Notes: generated by a model from the letters alone, not told the origin. A stretch of 64,000 bases of DNA from Gemmatimonadota bacterium (GCA_026387935.1 JAPLKU010000003.1:1-64000); one strand, 5' to 3'. Shown: positions 8,992 through 18,883, counted from the stretch's first letter. A program made the numbers and translations.

Positions 8992-10464
8992 ATGACCGCC
9001 CCAGACTCCGCGCCATCTGCCCAGTCACGGCTCACGCTCGACCCCGCCGACTGGAACGCCTTTCGCGAGCTCGCCCACCGTATGGTGGATGATTCGCTCG
9101 AACATCTCCGAACCCTCGGCGATCGTGCGCCTTGGACGCCGCTGCCGGCCGCGACACGGGCGTCGCTAGCGAATGAGCCCCTCCCTCGCGCCGCTCAAGG
9201 CGCCGACGCCGCGTACGCACAGTTCGCCGAAGAAGTCCTGCCGTACACGAATGGCAATCGGCATCCGCGATTCTGGGGCTGGATCCAGGGCAACGGAACC
9301 CCACTCGGCATGATGGCCGACATGCTCGCAGCCGGCATGAATGCGCATCTCGCTGGGCTCGATCAATCGCCAAAGCTCGTGGAGCTCAAGGTGATCGAGT
9401 GGCTTGCTGAGCTGATGGGATTCCCGAAGAACTCGAGCGGCGTCTTGATGAGCGGCGGGACGATGGCGAATCTCGTTGGCCTCGCCGTTGCGCGTCACGC
9501 ACGATGCGGCTTCGACTTGCGGAAGGAGGGACTCGCGGGCGGTCCACGCCTCGCCGTCTATGCATCAACCGAAGTGCACTCGTGGGCGCAGAAGTGCGTC
9601 GAACTTTTCGGCATGGGCAGTTCGTCGCTCCGCAAAGTTCCGGCGGGCGCAGACATGCGTATGAACGTCACTGCATTGAAGCGCATGATCGCGGACGATC
9701 GCGCAGCAGGCCTTCGCCCCATCTGCGTGATCGGCACTGCCGGTACGGTGAACTCCGGCGCGATTGATGACCTCAATGGCGTTGCAGATGTATGCGCGGC
9801 CGAGAACCTCTGGTTCCACGTGGACGGCGCCTTCGGGGCGCTCGCGGCGTTTTCGCCGTCGCTGAAGCCGCTGGTTGCCGGCATGGATCGCGCAGATTCA
9901 CTCGCGTTCGACCTGCACAAATGGGGCTATTTGCCCTATGAAATCGCGTGCGTGCTCGTGAAAGATCGCGCCACACACGAGGGCACGTTCAGCGTAACGC
10001 CGAGCTATTTGACCGACGAAGGTCGCGGCGTGATTGCCGGCGGTCTGCCATTTGCCGACCGCGGGATAGAGCTCACCCGCAACTTCAAAGCGCTCAAGGT
10101 CTGGCTCTCGTTCAAGGCGCATGGCGTGGACGCCATCGCACATGTCATCGAGCAGAACGTCGCACAGGCGCAGGCGTTTGGAGTGGCGGTCGCGACACTG
10201 CCGGATGCGGTCGTCGCCGCGCCGGTGTCGCTGAATATCGTGTGCTTCCGTTTTGCTCCAACTGCGATGTCCGCCGAGCAGCAGGACGCGTACACCAAGG
10301 AGATCCTGCTCCGTGTGCAGGAAAGCGGACTCGCGATTGTCAGCGGATCCAAAATCGACGGACGCTATGTGATTCGCGTTGCGTGCTCGAACCACCGCAC
10401 GACTTGGGATGACTTCGAGGCGTTACTGGCTGGGCTCGCTCGGATTCGGAGTTCAATCGCGTAG
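8992..10464 (+). CDS. PLP-dependent group II (aromatic/glutamate-type) amino-acid decarboxylase
   Basis: HVDGAFGA and DLHKWGY PLP-lysine motif. Confidence 0.85.
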   Translation: MTAPDSAPSAQSRLTLDPADWNAFRELAHRMVDDSLEHLRTLGDRAPWTPLPAATRASLANEPLPRAAQGADAAYAQFAEEVLPYTNGNRHPRFWGWIQGNGTPLGMMADMLAAGMNAHLAGLDQSPKLVELKVIEWLAELMGFPKNSSGVLMSGGTMANLVGLAVARHARCGFDLRKEGLAGGPRLAVYASTEVHSWAQKCVELFGMGSSSLRKVPAGADMRMNVTALKRMIADDRAAGLRPICVIGTAGTVNSGAIDDLNGVADVCAAENLWFHVDGAFGALAAFSPSLKPLVAGMDRADSLAFDLHKWGYLPYEIACVLVKDRATHEGTFSVTPSYLTDEGRGVIAGGLPFADRGIELTRNFKALKVWLSFKAHGVDAIAHVIEQNVAQAQAFGVAVATLPDAVVAAPVSLNIVCFRFAPTAMSAEQQDAYTKEILLRVQESGLAIVSGSKIDGRYVIRVACSNHRTTWDDFEALLAGLARIRSSIA

Positions 10465-10473
10465 CGCGGGGTG

Positions 10474-10925
10474 CTACGCCATCGGGTCGCGGGCGCGCAG
10501 GCCGAAGGACTCCGCGGCTGCAATCATCCTGCGATCGGCCGTCCAGATTTCATCGAACCCGGCGAGCCGCGATCTCGAGAGGTGGATCGCATCTGCGCCC
10601 GAGAGCGCCATTTTGGTTTAAGCACCTCAAGACGGCGGCGTGCGTCTTCGATCACTGCAGTGCCGGCCGGAATCCACGTCCAGACCGCCGCGGCATTGTC
10701 GTCGTCGTACTCGTTCAGCGCTTTGCGCAACGCTCGCCCGGTCAGCCGCTTGTCGCGCCATGCGCGACGCCATGCGCGACGAAGCATCGAGACTACCTCT
10801 ACCCGTCCGAGGGCAGAGCAGCAAAGGCGTGCTGACTGAACTGCCACCTCGCGGACGAAGTCCGAGCCCGACTCGGGAACGCAGCACTACGCCAGGCACG
10901 AGCTATCGAAGTAGGCCCGCGTCAC
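10474..10925 (-). pseudogene. Decayed VapC-like PIN-domain toxin
   Basis: GTG VTRAYFDSSCLA then in-frame TAG, continues VPESGSDFVREVAV..., in-frame 12-bp duplication (RRAWRRAWRDKR), frameshift, then ALSGADAIHLSRSRLAGFDEIWTADRRMIAAAESFGLRARDPMA*. Confidence 0.75.
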
Positions 10926-11061
10926 CGTTGATCTTGATCCTCACGGATATGGATCGTGCTACCGGTTGCCCGCGGTCGGTGACGATGTAGCCATGAGTTG
11001 CGGCCTCGCGCACCAGCTTGCCCCTGCGCTCATGAAGGTCGCGGATACGGTAACGACTCGC
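10903..11061 (-). pseudogene. Phd/YefM-like antitoxin remnant without recognisable start codon
   Basis: IRDLHERRGKLVREAATHGYIVTDRGQPVARSI; its stop overlaps the vapC-like start. Confidence 0.6.
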
Positions 11062-11144
11062 TCACCTGCCGCGAGCATCGGCACCGAGCCCAGCGCCCTT
11101 CATCGCAAGGATGTTCGGTGCGTCTTCAGGAATGGTCGATACGA

Positions 11145-11318
11145 TCACAGATCAGCACGCCATCCGTCGCGGAGTTCGCGAACTGATCCGGTGAGCGTGA
11201 ACTCCTCCTCCAGCTTCGCGCTCGCCGCCTTCAACACCAGCTCCGGCACCGCCTGAGCGGAAATCGAAAACGGCGCCAAGAGCGCCGTTCCCAACACACA
11301 GATGAATGCCTTTCGCAC
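11145..11318 (-). CDS. Short or truncated secreted protein
   Basis: GTG start with GGAGG; signal peptide RKAFICVLGTALLAPFSISAQA; stops after 57 codons. Confidence 0.4.
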   Translation of the reverse strand: MRKAFICVLGTALLAPFSISAQAVPELVLKAASAKLEEEFTLTGSVRELRDGWRADL

Positions 11319-11326
11319 GCGACCTC

Positions 11327-11995
11327 CTATGATCGCTCGCCCGCCATGACGCGAATAACCTTGTACTCCTTTTCCGTCACGGGCGTCACTGAGAGGCGCC
11401 CGATGCGAATCAGTGCCATGTCCTTGAGCGCCGCCTTCAGCTTCATGGCCTGCAGCGTCACCGGCCGCGTGTACTGCGCCACGGCACAGAGATCCACCAT
11501 GTACCACTGCGGATTGTCCTGCTTCGAATCCGGGTCGTAGTGGCGGTGCTTCAGGTCGAACGCCGTATGGTCGACATATCCCTCTCGTGCCACCGTGCAC
11601 TCGCCCACAATCATCGGCGACCCATCCATCGAGTGGTAGAAAAACACCCGGTCGTTCATCTTCATGCCATCGCGCAGGAAGTTGCGCGCGGCAAAGTTTC
11701 GAACACCATCCCAGCAGGTCGTCCGGCCATGCCGCCGGAGCAGGTCATCGAACGAGAATATCCCCGGCTCGCTCTTAACGACCCAGCTGCGCACCTCACC
11801 CTCGGAGCGCTTGAACACCCACGCCCACTTCCCCTGTTCGTACGGGGTGGTGGCCGACGCGGTATCCATTTCATCTTCGACTACCGGCGGCCCCTTCGGA
11901 GCAGCCGATGCCTTCGACACCGTCTTCTTCTTCGGCTTCGCGTTCGTGCTGGCGCGCGCGGAGCTCTTGGACTTTGTGGTCTTCTTCGTTGGCAC
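11327..11995 (-). CDS. EVE-domain protein with Lys/Ala-rich N-terminal tail
   Basis: WVVKSEPGIFSFDDL...WDGVRNFAARNFLRDGMKMNDRVFFYHS...HYDPDS. Confidence 0.88.
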   Translation of the reverse strand: MPTKKTTKSKSSARASTNAKPKKKTVSKASAAPKGPPVVEDEMDTASATTPYEQGKWAWVFKRSEGEVRSWVVKSEPGIFSFDDLLRRHGRTTCWDGVRNFAARNFLRDGMKMNDRVFFYHSMDGSPMIVGECTVAREGYVDHTAFDLKHRHYDPDSKQDNPQWYMVDLCAVAQYTRPVTLQAMKLKAALKDMALIRIGRLSVTPVTEKEYKVIRVMAGERS

Positions 11996-12003
11996 AGGGT
12001 TCC

Positions 12004-13302
12004 CTACGATGCGATGCCGGTCTTGATCGCTTTCAATACCATGTCAGCGAACGTGTCCACTTCTGAGACCGACGTGTAGATGCTTGGCGTAATACGGATC
12101 CCACTGAACTCCGGATGCACGATCGGCGTCGTCACGATCCGGTGGTTTCCCAACAGCCACCCGCCAAGCTTCACGGGGTCGAGCCCATCAACATTGAACA
12201 GACAGATCGCGCCGGACTTGTCCGGACCGAGCTGCGTCAGCACATGCACCCGATCGCTCTCGGCGAGCAGGCGCTTGGCCCAGCGATCACGCAAATAGCG
12301 CAGGCGCGAAATCTTCCGGTCGAAGCCCATCCCCTGCGAAAACGCGAGCGCCGCCGACACGGCGTTGAAGTTCGCCTGGGGGTGCGTGCCGATCTCTTCG
12401 TACTTCCGGATGTCGGCCACCTGCGATTCGGCAGCGGCCATCAACGGCCAGAGCTTTGGAATCTTCTCCTGGCGTACGTACAGGAAGCCCGCGCCAATCG
12501 GCGCATGCAGCCATTTGTGGAGCGAGGTACCGTAGAAATCCACTCCAAGCTCATCGCGCTTCATCGGCCACTGCCCGAACGCATGCGCACCGTCCACGAA
12601 CACTTCGATGCCGAGCGGCTTCGCCATGTCCATGATCGCGCGCACCGGCATGATCTGGCCGGTGAGGTTCGTGATATGCGTGACTTCGATGACCTTTGTG
12701 CGCGGCGTAATCGCGGCGCGGAACTGGTCAACGATGTACTGGTCGGACGGCGGCGGCACTTTGAACGAGATCTGCTTGAGGACGATGCCCTCGCGGCGCT
12801 CACGCTGCTGCCAGGTGGCGATCATCCGGCCGTAGTTCTGGTTCGTGAGCAGGACCTCGTCGCCCTTCTTGAGATCGATGCCATAAATCATGATTTCGTT
12901 CGCTTCACTGGCGTTGCGAACGACGGCCATCTCCTCAGGGCTGCAGCCGAATTCCTTCGCGAGTTCGCGCCGCGTTGATTCCATGCGCGGCTGCAACACC
13001 CGCCACATGTGCTCGACCGGCAGCTCGTTCGTGAACTTGAGGTCGCGAATCATCTGCTCCAGCACATGACTCGGCGTGGGCGAGATCCCACCGTTGTTCA
13101 GGTTGATCATCGTCCGGTCGGCATCGAACGCACGCTGGATTTGCGCCCAGTACAGCTCGTCTTCGGCCACCGCGAGCGGCGTCCTGTTCCCGGCGATGGT
13201 ATTCGCACGGAAGAGGTGCGCGAACGCGTCTTCGCGAAACGCGGGGATTGCGACACCCGCGGCTGCGAGGCCGCGTACGAAGCTGCGTCGGGACGTCTGC
13301 AA
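12004..13302 (-). CDS. Class-V aminotransferase (isopenicillin-N epimerase-like), Tat-type signal
   Basis: SRRSFVRGLAAAG; EVFVDGAHAFGQWP...DFYGTSLHKWLHAP. Confidence 0.88.
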   Translation of the reverse strand: MQTSRRSFVRGLAAAGVAIPAFREDAFAHLFRANTIAGNRTPLAVAEDELYWAQIQRAFDADRTMINLNNGGISPTPSHVLEQMIRDLKFTNELPVEHMWRVLQPRMESTRRELAKEFGCSPEEMAVVRNASEANEIMIYGIDLKKGDEVLLTNQNYGRMIATWQQRERREGIVLKQISFKVPPPSDQYIVDQFRAAITPRTKVIEVTHITNLTGQIMPVRAIMDMAKPLGIEVFVDGAHAFGQWPMKRDELGVDFYGTSLHKWLHAPIGAGFLYVRQEKIPKLWPLMAAAESQVADIRKYEEIGTHPQANFNAVSAALAFSQGMGFDRKISRLRYLRDRWAKRLLAESDRVHVLTQLGPDKSGAICLFNVDGLDPVKLGGWLLGNHRIVTTPIVHPEFSGIRITPSIYTSVSEVDTFADMVLKAIKTGIAS

Positions 13303-13398
13303 TGGGGGTTACCTCGTCGGGCCTGCGGGGGAAAACCGCAACGGTGACGCTATGAAATTACGGTGTTGCGGCGACCCTACGCCAGCGGTCCGGGGCGG

Positions 13399-14568
13399 CT
13401 AAGGCACCACAATCAGACCAACTTCCCCTCCGAATTCCTTAAACCGCGCGAGGTTGGCCGGCGCCTTCCAGGTCCCGCCATCCACGCGGTAGGCCACCCG
13501 GTGGCGCCCTGGGGGCACCCGTACCTGCGCCTCCCAGACGTCACCTTTGAAGGTGACCGGAACGCCCTCCCAGCCGGAAAAGCTCCCGGCCACCTCTACC
13601 CGCGCGGCCGCGGCGGCGCGCACCCGGACGATCATCACGCTGCCGTCCGTCAGGCGCGCAATCGTCGCCTCGCCCTCGCGCCCCGGCGTCGGCGGCGTCG
13701 TGACCTCGGCGAACGAGAGGCGGAGCAGCGCCGTCGCGATCACTACGTCCGGCGTTCCCCGCAGTGGATCGGCTAACTGGTGCCCCCCGCCGACGACGAC
13801 GGAATAGCGCGGCGTGAAGGCGTAGCTCGCCGTGGCGAAGATGGCCGACTGGTCGGCGTCCGTTCCACGCAGGCCGCTTCGCTTTCGGCCGCTTGCGGTC
13901 ACCTCGAACGGGCCGTGTTCCCAACTCGCGGTCAGCACGAGATCCTCCACATCGAGCCAACCCGAACGATGGCGCGCAAAGACGCGACTTGCCGCGAGGA
14001 GGAGTGAGTCCTCGGTGCGCATGCGTGCAAACGACAAATCGAGATGCAGCGCCCCGGTCCCGGCCCACGCCCCAACCTCAAAGGCGTTCGAGTGATCTCC
14101 CACTTCGGAGCGCACCGTGTGCCCCATCGAGGCACCGGCCATCGTGCCGAACTGCGATGTGATCTGATGGCGTGCGCGGAGCCACGCGCTGGCATTTGCG
14201 TCGCGCAGTCCGCCAATGAGTGAAAAGGCGGTCGCAGACACGCCGCCCTCGGCCTGCCACGCGCTCTGCGGCGACGGACGCCATGCCAGTGCGCCAATCG
14301 CCTGCACGGCGGCCACGCTGTCGCGCGCCCATGTCATCGCACCGGAGAGCAGCGCCGCCAGCACGGTGTCGCCATGGTGACGAATTCCACTCAGCACGAC
14401 CGCATTCCGCGACGGGGTACCGAGTTGCTCAATATTGGCAACGCCGGCCTCGACTCGAACTTCGTGGCGCACCTGCGCCAGCGCGCCTTGCGGCGCGGCG
14501 AAGAGGACGAGCCCGGCGGTTGCTGCTAGATGCGCGAGCTTGGTTCGATGGCTAGCGGCGTTGCGCAG
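13399..14568 (-). CDS. Secreted/outer-membrane-like protein with C-terminal glycogen-binding (AMPK-CBM-like) domain; start uncertain
   Basis: C-terminal VEVAGSFSGWEGVPVTFKGDVWEAQVRVPPGRHRVAYRVDGGTW. Confidence 0.65.
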   Translation of the reverse strand: MRNAASHRTKLAHLAATAGLVLFAAPQGALAQVRHEVRVEAGVANIEQLGTPSRNAVVLSGIRHHGDTVLAALLSGAMTWARDSVAAVQAIGALAWRPSPQSAWQAEGGVSATAFSLIGGLRDANASAWLRARHQITSQFGTMAGASMGHTVRSEVGDHSNAFEVGAWAGTGALHLDLSFARMRTEDSLLLAASRVFARHRSGWLDVEDLVLTASWEHGPFEVTASGRKRSGLRGTDADQSAIFATASYAFTPRYSVVVGGGHQLADPLRGTPDVVIATALLRLSFAEVTTPPTPGREGEATIARLTDGSVMIVRVRAAAAARVEVAGSFSGWEGVPVTFKGDVWEAQVRVPPGRHRVAYRVDGGTWKAPANLARFKEFGGEVGLIVVP

Positions 14569-15193
14569 AGTTGACGGATGCCGGCGGCGGAAGGAGTGAC
14601 ATGACTCCGCGACCGCGCAGCTCGAGCGCCGCGACCGGCTTGATGCCGAGCGCAACATCCTGCTGAACGGCAGCGTTCAACTCCGTAAGTTGCGCCCCCG
14701 TTGCGCCACGCGCCATCAGCTCCTTGATCCGCTCGGCCGCGACCTTCGGCGAAATGCCCTTGGCCACGAGTTCGGTGAGCACACCGAGCTCAACCGTGAT
14801 CTGGCGCTGCGGGGCCAGCTTTTTCATCTCCTGAATCATGCCGGCCGGAACGTCGGCCGCGAGCGCGTCCGCGCCAGCAGCGACTTCGTCTGCCGTCGCC
14901 TTGGCGCCGAGCAAATCGCGCGAACGACGCAGCCGCTTCTCGAGGGCCGCCATCGCCTGCTCAATCCGCTTGCGGTCAGCCTTGAAGGCCACGCCTTCGA
15001 GCGCGCGCGAAACGAGCGGCTCAGTGGGCGTGCCGCGCACGCGCGCGGCCTCGACGAACTGACGGACGAAATCGCGCGTTGCATCGTCGCGAATGGCGAG
15101 CAGGCGGGCTTCCTGGGCGCCAACGAACTGCGGCGCCGACGCAATCGCCGCAACGCCGAGGAGGCGGGCGGTCCAACGAATGAAGTTGCTCAC
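14552..15193 (-). CDS. Hypothetical secreted protein
   Basis: Signal-like MSNFIRWTARLLGVAAIASAPQFVGA; overlaps neighbours in operon arrangement. Confidence 0.7.
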   Translation of the reverse strand: MSNFIRWTARLLGVAAIASAPQFVGAQEARLLAIRDDATRDFVRQFVEAARVRGTPTEPLVSRALEGVAFKADRKRIEQAMAALEKRLRRSRDLLGAKATADEVAAGADALAADVPAGMIQEMKKLAPQRQITVELGVLTELVAKGISPKVAAERIKELMARGATGAQLTELNAAVQQDVALGIKPVAALELRGRGVMSLLPPPASVNSAQRR

Positions 15194-15798
15194 GGCGTGC
15201 GCACCATCATCACGGAGGCGTCGCCGTCAAAGTCACTGCTCTTGGCGCGCGGCGCGCGCGGATCGGCCACGAGGGTCGCGCCATCCACCATGAAGGCGTA
15301 GGTGTGGCGGCCCGGCTTGGCGAGCACCGTTGCCGACCAGGGTCCGTCCTTGCCCACACGCTGCATCGGCGTGACCGAAGGATCCCAACCGTTGAAATCG
15401 CCGACGACGGCGACCGTCTTCGCATTTGCGAGTTCAACGGCAACAGCCACCGGCACCGGGCGGCTTTCGGCCGGCATGTTGGCGATGGACTGCAGCGCGG
15501 TGCCCGAGAGCTCCGATCCACCCGCGAACGAATCCCGCGCGTTGCCCACCGTGCCACGCGCGAAAAATCCAATCACGAGCGACGCAGCCATGAGCAACCC
15601 AGCTGCCTTGGCGGACACCGACGTTTCGTCAAAGCGACGCATGGCGCGCTTCCAGAATGGCAGCGGTCGCGCCTGGTTCGCACGCACCGCCATCAAAACG
15701 CGCGCCACGGCGCCCGCCTTCGTGGGCGGCATTCCGGAGAGCGCCCGCGCGGCTCGTACGATCAGTTCATCCGATTCTTCGATCATCTTTGCTCCCAT
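15190..15798 (-). CDS. Anti-sigma-like single-TM protein with C-terminal glycogen-binding (AMPK-CBM-like) domain
   Basis: TM segment AAGLLMAASLVIGFFARG; VAVVGDFNGWDPSVTPMQRVGKDGPWSATVLAKPGRHTYAFMVDG; overlaps ECF sigma gene. Confidence 0.8.
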   Translation of the reverse strand: MGAKMIEESDELIVRAARALSGMPPTKAGAVARVLMAVRANQARPLPFWKRAMRRFDETSVSAKAAGLLMAASLVIGFFARGTVGNARDSFAGGSELSGTALQSIANMPAESRPVPVAVAVELANAKTVAVVGDFNGWDPSVTPMQRVGKDGPWSATVLAKPGRHTYAFMVDGATLVADPRAPRAKSSDFDGDASVMMVRTP

Positions 15799-16351
15799 CG
15801 GTCAGACGCGCACGCAGCGCGTCACAGGCTCGTTTGACTCGCATCCGCAACGCCGAGAGACCGGCCCCCGTCATCGCAGAAATGTCTTCGTAGGAAAGGT
15901 CTTCGACGTGCCGAAGCAGAAATGCTTCCCGCTGCTCCGCCGGTAACGTGTCCAGTACCACCCGGACTTCTTCTGCCCAGTCGGCGCCAATCTCGTGCTC
16001 TGCCGTCGCCGTCTGTGGCACATCTCCGTACTCGATCACCGAGCGATGACGCCGATTGCGGGCCATCAATGTTCGGCAGCGGTTCGCGAGAATCCTGAAC
16101 AGCCAGGGATCAAACCTCGCGTCCTCGCGGAATCGCGGGAAACTGTCGTGCACGCGCACGAAGGTGTCCTGCACCGCCTCTTCTGCGTCCTGCTCACTGC
16201 CCAGCATGTTGCGCGCGAAGCGCAGGCATCGGGGATAGTAGAACTCCACGATCTTGATGAAGGCCTGTTCGTCGCCGTGCTTGGCACGGCCTGGGAGTGT
16301 CGGGTCGAAGTCGGTCACGGACGTTCGAAGGACTGCAAGGGTGGGAAACAC
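15767..16351 (-). CDS. ECF-family RNA polymerase sigma factor
   Basis: ARNMLGSEQDAEEAVQDTFVRV region 2; LPAEQREAFLLRHVEDLSYEDISAMTG region 4. Confidence 0.9.
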   Translation of the reverse strand: MFPTLAVLRTSVTDFDPTLPGRAKHGDEQAFIKIVEFYYPRCLRFARNMLGSEQDAEEAVQDTFVRVHDSFPRFREDARFDPWLFRILANRCRTLMARNRRHRSVIEYGDVPQTATAEHEIGADWAEEVRVVLDTLPAEQREAFLLRHVEDLSYEDISAMTGAGLSALRMRVKRACDALRARLTDGSKDDRRIG

Positions 16352-16542
16352 ATTACCCCCTAGAGCGCCTGTTGGCCACCGATTTCCTTCGTCGTTCAGG
16401 CCGAATGTGCACCCGTCCGACTACAGCAACCGCCTCGACATGACATCTTTCCCACGACTGCTGGACCATCACCTGCCGTACCTATGATTACCCGGGCGGA
16501 CATGCTCACGTCACCCCATTTTGTGCGCTCAGGAAGGGTCCC

Positions 16543-18135
16543 GTGACCCACATCACACCCCCTCCGGCGCAGAGCGGTTCCGCTCCCAAGCGGCGACCGG
16601 TCGAATCGCTCCAACCATCCACAGGCGAGGTCTGGCGGACCTTCACGCCAGCCACGCCTGACGAGGTCGTCGCCGCCGTCGCAGCCGCCCGAGCGGCGCA
16701 ACCGGCGTGGGCCGCGCAGCCGATTGGGGTCCGCCTGCACGCACTGCGTCGGTTTCACGAACTCGTATTCGCGCGGCGAAATGAGATTGCGGAGCTGATC
16801 AGTCGCGAGACCGACAAGCCGGTTGCCGAAGCGATGGGGACAGAGGTTGGGACGGCGCTCGACGATGCGCGCTTTTTATTGAAAGCCGTGCCGACGCTCG
16901 CAAAAGCGCCGTGGTTCGCATCAGGCAGCCTGGCGTATGCACGCAAACGGCTTCGCATCACGCACGAGCCGTATGGCGTGCTCGCCGTGATTTCGCCCTG
17001 GAACTATCCGTTCATGCTTGCGTGCGCGCGACTGCTGCCGGCACTGGCTTCTGGAAATGCCGTGGTGTTCAAGCCGAGCGAGCTCACGCCGTCGACCGGT
17101 GAATTGATTCAGCGGCTGTTGATCGACGCTGGTGTCCCGCGGGATGTGATGGCACTCGTGCAGGGCGATGGCGTCATTGGCGCCGCGCTCGCTGGCGCCG
17201 AGGTCGACAAGGTGTTCTTCACCGGAAGCGTGGCGGCCGGCCGCTCCGTGGCGATGGCATGCGCATCGCGGCTCATTCCCTGCGGACTCGAGCTCGGTGG
17301 CTCTGACGCGGCGATCGTGCTGGCCGGCGCGAACACCGCGCACGCCGCCTCCGGCCTCGCGTGGGGACGGTTCAGTAACGCGGGCCAAACCTGCGTGGCG
17401 CCGAAGCGGATTTTCGTCGAGGATGGCGCGTACGATGCGTTCGTCGCCGACATCACACGCGTGGTGACGCAATTGCACACCGGTCCGGGAAGCGATGACA
17501 CGTCGGACGTCGGCGCCGTGATTCGCCCCGAGTTTCGCGCGACGCTCGAAGCGCAACGCGACGACGCCGTTGCGCGCGGCGCGACGATCGCTGCGACGGC
17601 ATCGACGACGAACGCCGACATCTTTCCGCCGACGGTGCTGCTCGACGTGCCAGACGATGCGCGAGCGCTGCGGGAAGAAACGTTCGGCCCACTCATGACG
17701 GTGATTCGCGTGCGGGACGCCGACGAAGCGGTCGCGCGGGCGAACGCGAGTGAGTTTGGACTGTCGGCGAGCGTCTGGTCGCGAGATGCAGCGCGCGCCG
17801 GCGCCGTGGCCGCGCGCCTCGCGTGTGGAACGGTGGCCATTAACGATGTCTTGTGCACCGCCGGAATCCCCGAGCTGCCCCATGGTGGCGTGAAGCACTC
17901 CGGGTTTGGCAGCACGCATGGCATTGAGGGACTGCGCGATTGCATGCGCACAAAAGGCATCGCCGCTGATCACTTCAGCGGCGTGCGGCAGGCCTGGTGG
18001 TTTGGCTACTCACGAGCCCACCGCGATGGTGTGGATGCCTTTATCCGACTCGCGCACAGCAAGCGGGTCACCGAACGGATCGCCGCGATCGGCACCGTGC
18101 TGCGCATGCTCCTCTTCCCAAGCCGACCGCTCTGA
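16543..18135 (+). CDS. Aldehyde dehydrogenase family protein (succinate-semialdehyde-type)
   Basis: LELGGSDAAIVL, GQTCVAPKRIF, FTGSVAAGR. Confidence 0.9.
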   Translation: MTHITPPPAQSGSAPKRRPVESLQPSTGEVWRTFTPATPDEVVAAVAAARAAQPAWAAQPIGVRLHALRRFHELVFARRNEIAELISRETDKPVAEAMGTEVGTALDDARFLLKAVPTLAKAPWFASGSLAYARKRLRITHEPYGVLAVISPWNYPFMLACARLLPALASGNAVVFKPSELTPSTGELIQRLLIDAGVPRDVMALVQGDGVIGAALAGAEVDKVFFTGSVAAGRSVAMACASRLIPCGLELGGSDAAIVLAGANTAHAASGLAWGRFSNAGQTCVAPKRIFVEDGAYDAFVADITRVVTQLHTGPGSDDTSDVGAVIRPEFRATLEAQRDDAVARGATIAATASTTNADIFPPTVLLDVPDDARALREETFGPLMTVIRVRDADEAVARANASEFGLSASVWSRDAARAGAVAARLACGTVAINDVLCTAGIPELPHGGVKHSGFGSTHGIEGLRDCMRTKGIAADHFSGVRQAWWFGYSRAHRDGVDAFIRLAHSKRVTERIAAIGTVLRMLLFPSRPL

Positions 18136-18137
18136 GT

Positions 18138-18728
18138 ATGGAAACGCTCCTCGGCGCCATCGATTTCGTGCTGGTGTACGTGCGTCCCGCGCTTCTCGGG
18201 CTCGCGATTGGGCTCGGCGGCGTCGCCGCGCTCGACTGGGCCGTACGCACGCGGCGGATCAATCCATTCGGCCGGGTGGCGCGATTGCTCCGGACGACGG
18301 TTGATCCGCTGCTGATGCCCGTCGAGAGAATTGTTGTCCGGGCGGGCGGCTTGCCGACCGCTGCACCCTGGTATGCGCTGATGGGCGTCGTGCTCGGGGG
18401 GATTCTCTTGATCACGGCGCTCACCTTTGCGCGCGAACAGATCGCGCTCGTGGCCATGGCGCTGAACTCGGGTGCGCGCGGCGTCTATCGGCTCACCATG
18501 TCCTGGGTGTTCACGGTACTGCAGATAGCGATTGTGGTGCGGGTGGTGATGTCGTGGGTGCGCCTCAGGCCCAGCGCCTGGTACTCGCGCTGGGCGTACC
18601 GGCTGAGCGAGCCGATTCTTCGGCCGATTCGGAACATCATTCCCTTGATCGGCATGGTGGACATCTCGCCGATGGTGGCGTGGTTCGCACTTGGGCTCGT
18701 GGAGACGCTGCTGTTGAACGCCTGGTAG
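18138..18728 (+). CDS. YggT-family membrane protein
   Basis: Duplicated TM architecture; SWVRLRPSAWYSRWAYRLSEPILRPIRNIIPLIGMVDISP. Confidence 0.75.
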   Translation: METLLGAIDFVLVYVRPALLGLAIGLGGVAALDWAVRTRRINPFGRVARLLRTTVDPLLMPVERIVVRAGGLPTAAPWYALMGVVLGGILLITALTFAREQIALVAMALNSGARGVYRLTMSWVFTVLQIAIVVRVVMSWVRLRPSAWYSRWAYRLSEPILRPIRNIIPLIGMVDISPMVAWFALGLVETLLLNAW

Positions 18729-18736
18729 GCCGCTCT

Positions 18737-18763
18737 GCAGACCGAAGCGGGGCCGCGGTCTGC
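18737..18763 (+). terminator. Terminator-like hairpin after the YggT-family gene
   Basis: GCAGACCG...CGGTCTGC. Confidence 0.4.
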
Positions 18764-18823
18764 CCCGCCCTGACCCCGCTTGACATCATCCGTTCATCCG
18801 GATAGACTGATGAAAGACAACTG

Positions 18824-18880
18824 ATTCCGTGGCGATTTGGAGGCAAATTGCGGCCACGTAAAACAACCTGCTAAAGCGCC
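18824..18880 (+). promoter_or_regulatory. SAM-II (metA-type) riboswitch aptamer
   Basis: CGTGGC-GATTTGGAGGCAAATTGCG-GCCACG-TAAAACAACCTGCTAAAG: P1 stem plus conserved GAUUU, AUUGC, UAAA and GCUAAA; upstream of metF-metH. Confidence 0.83.
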
Positions 18881-18883
18881 TGT

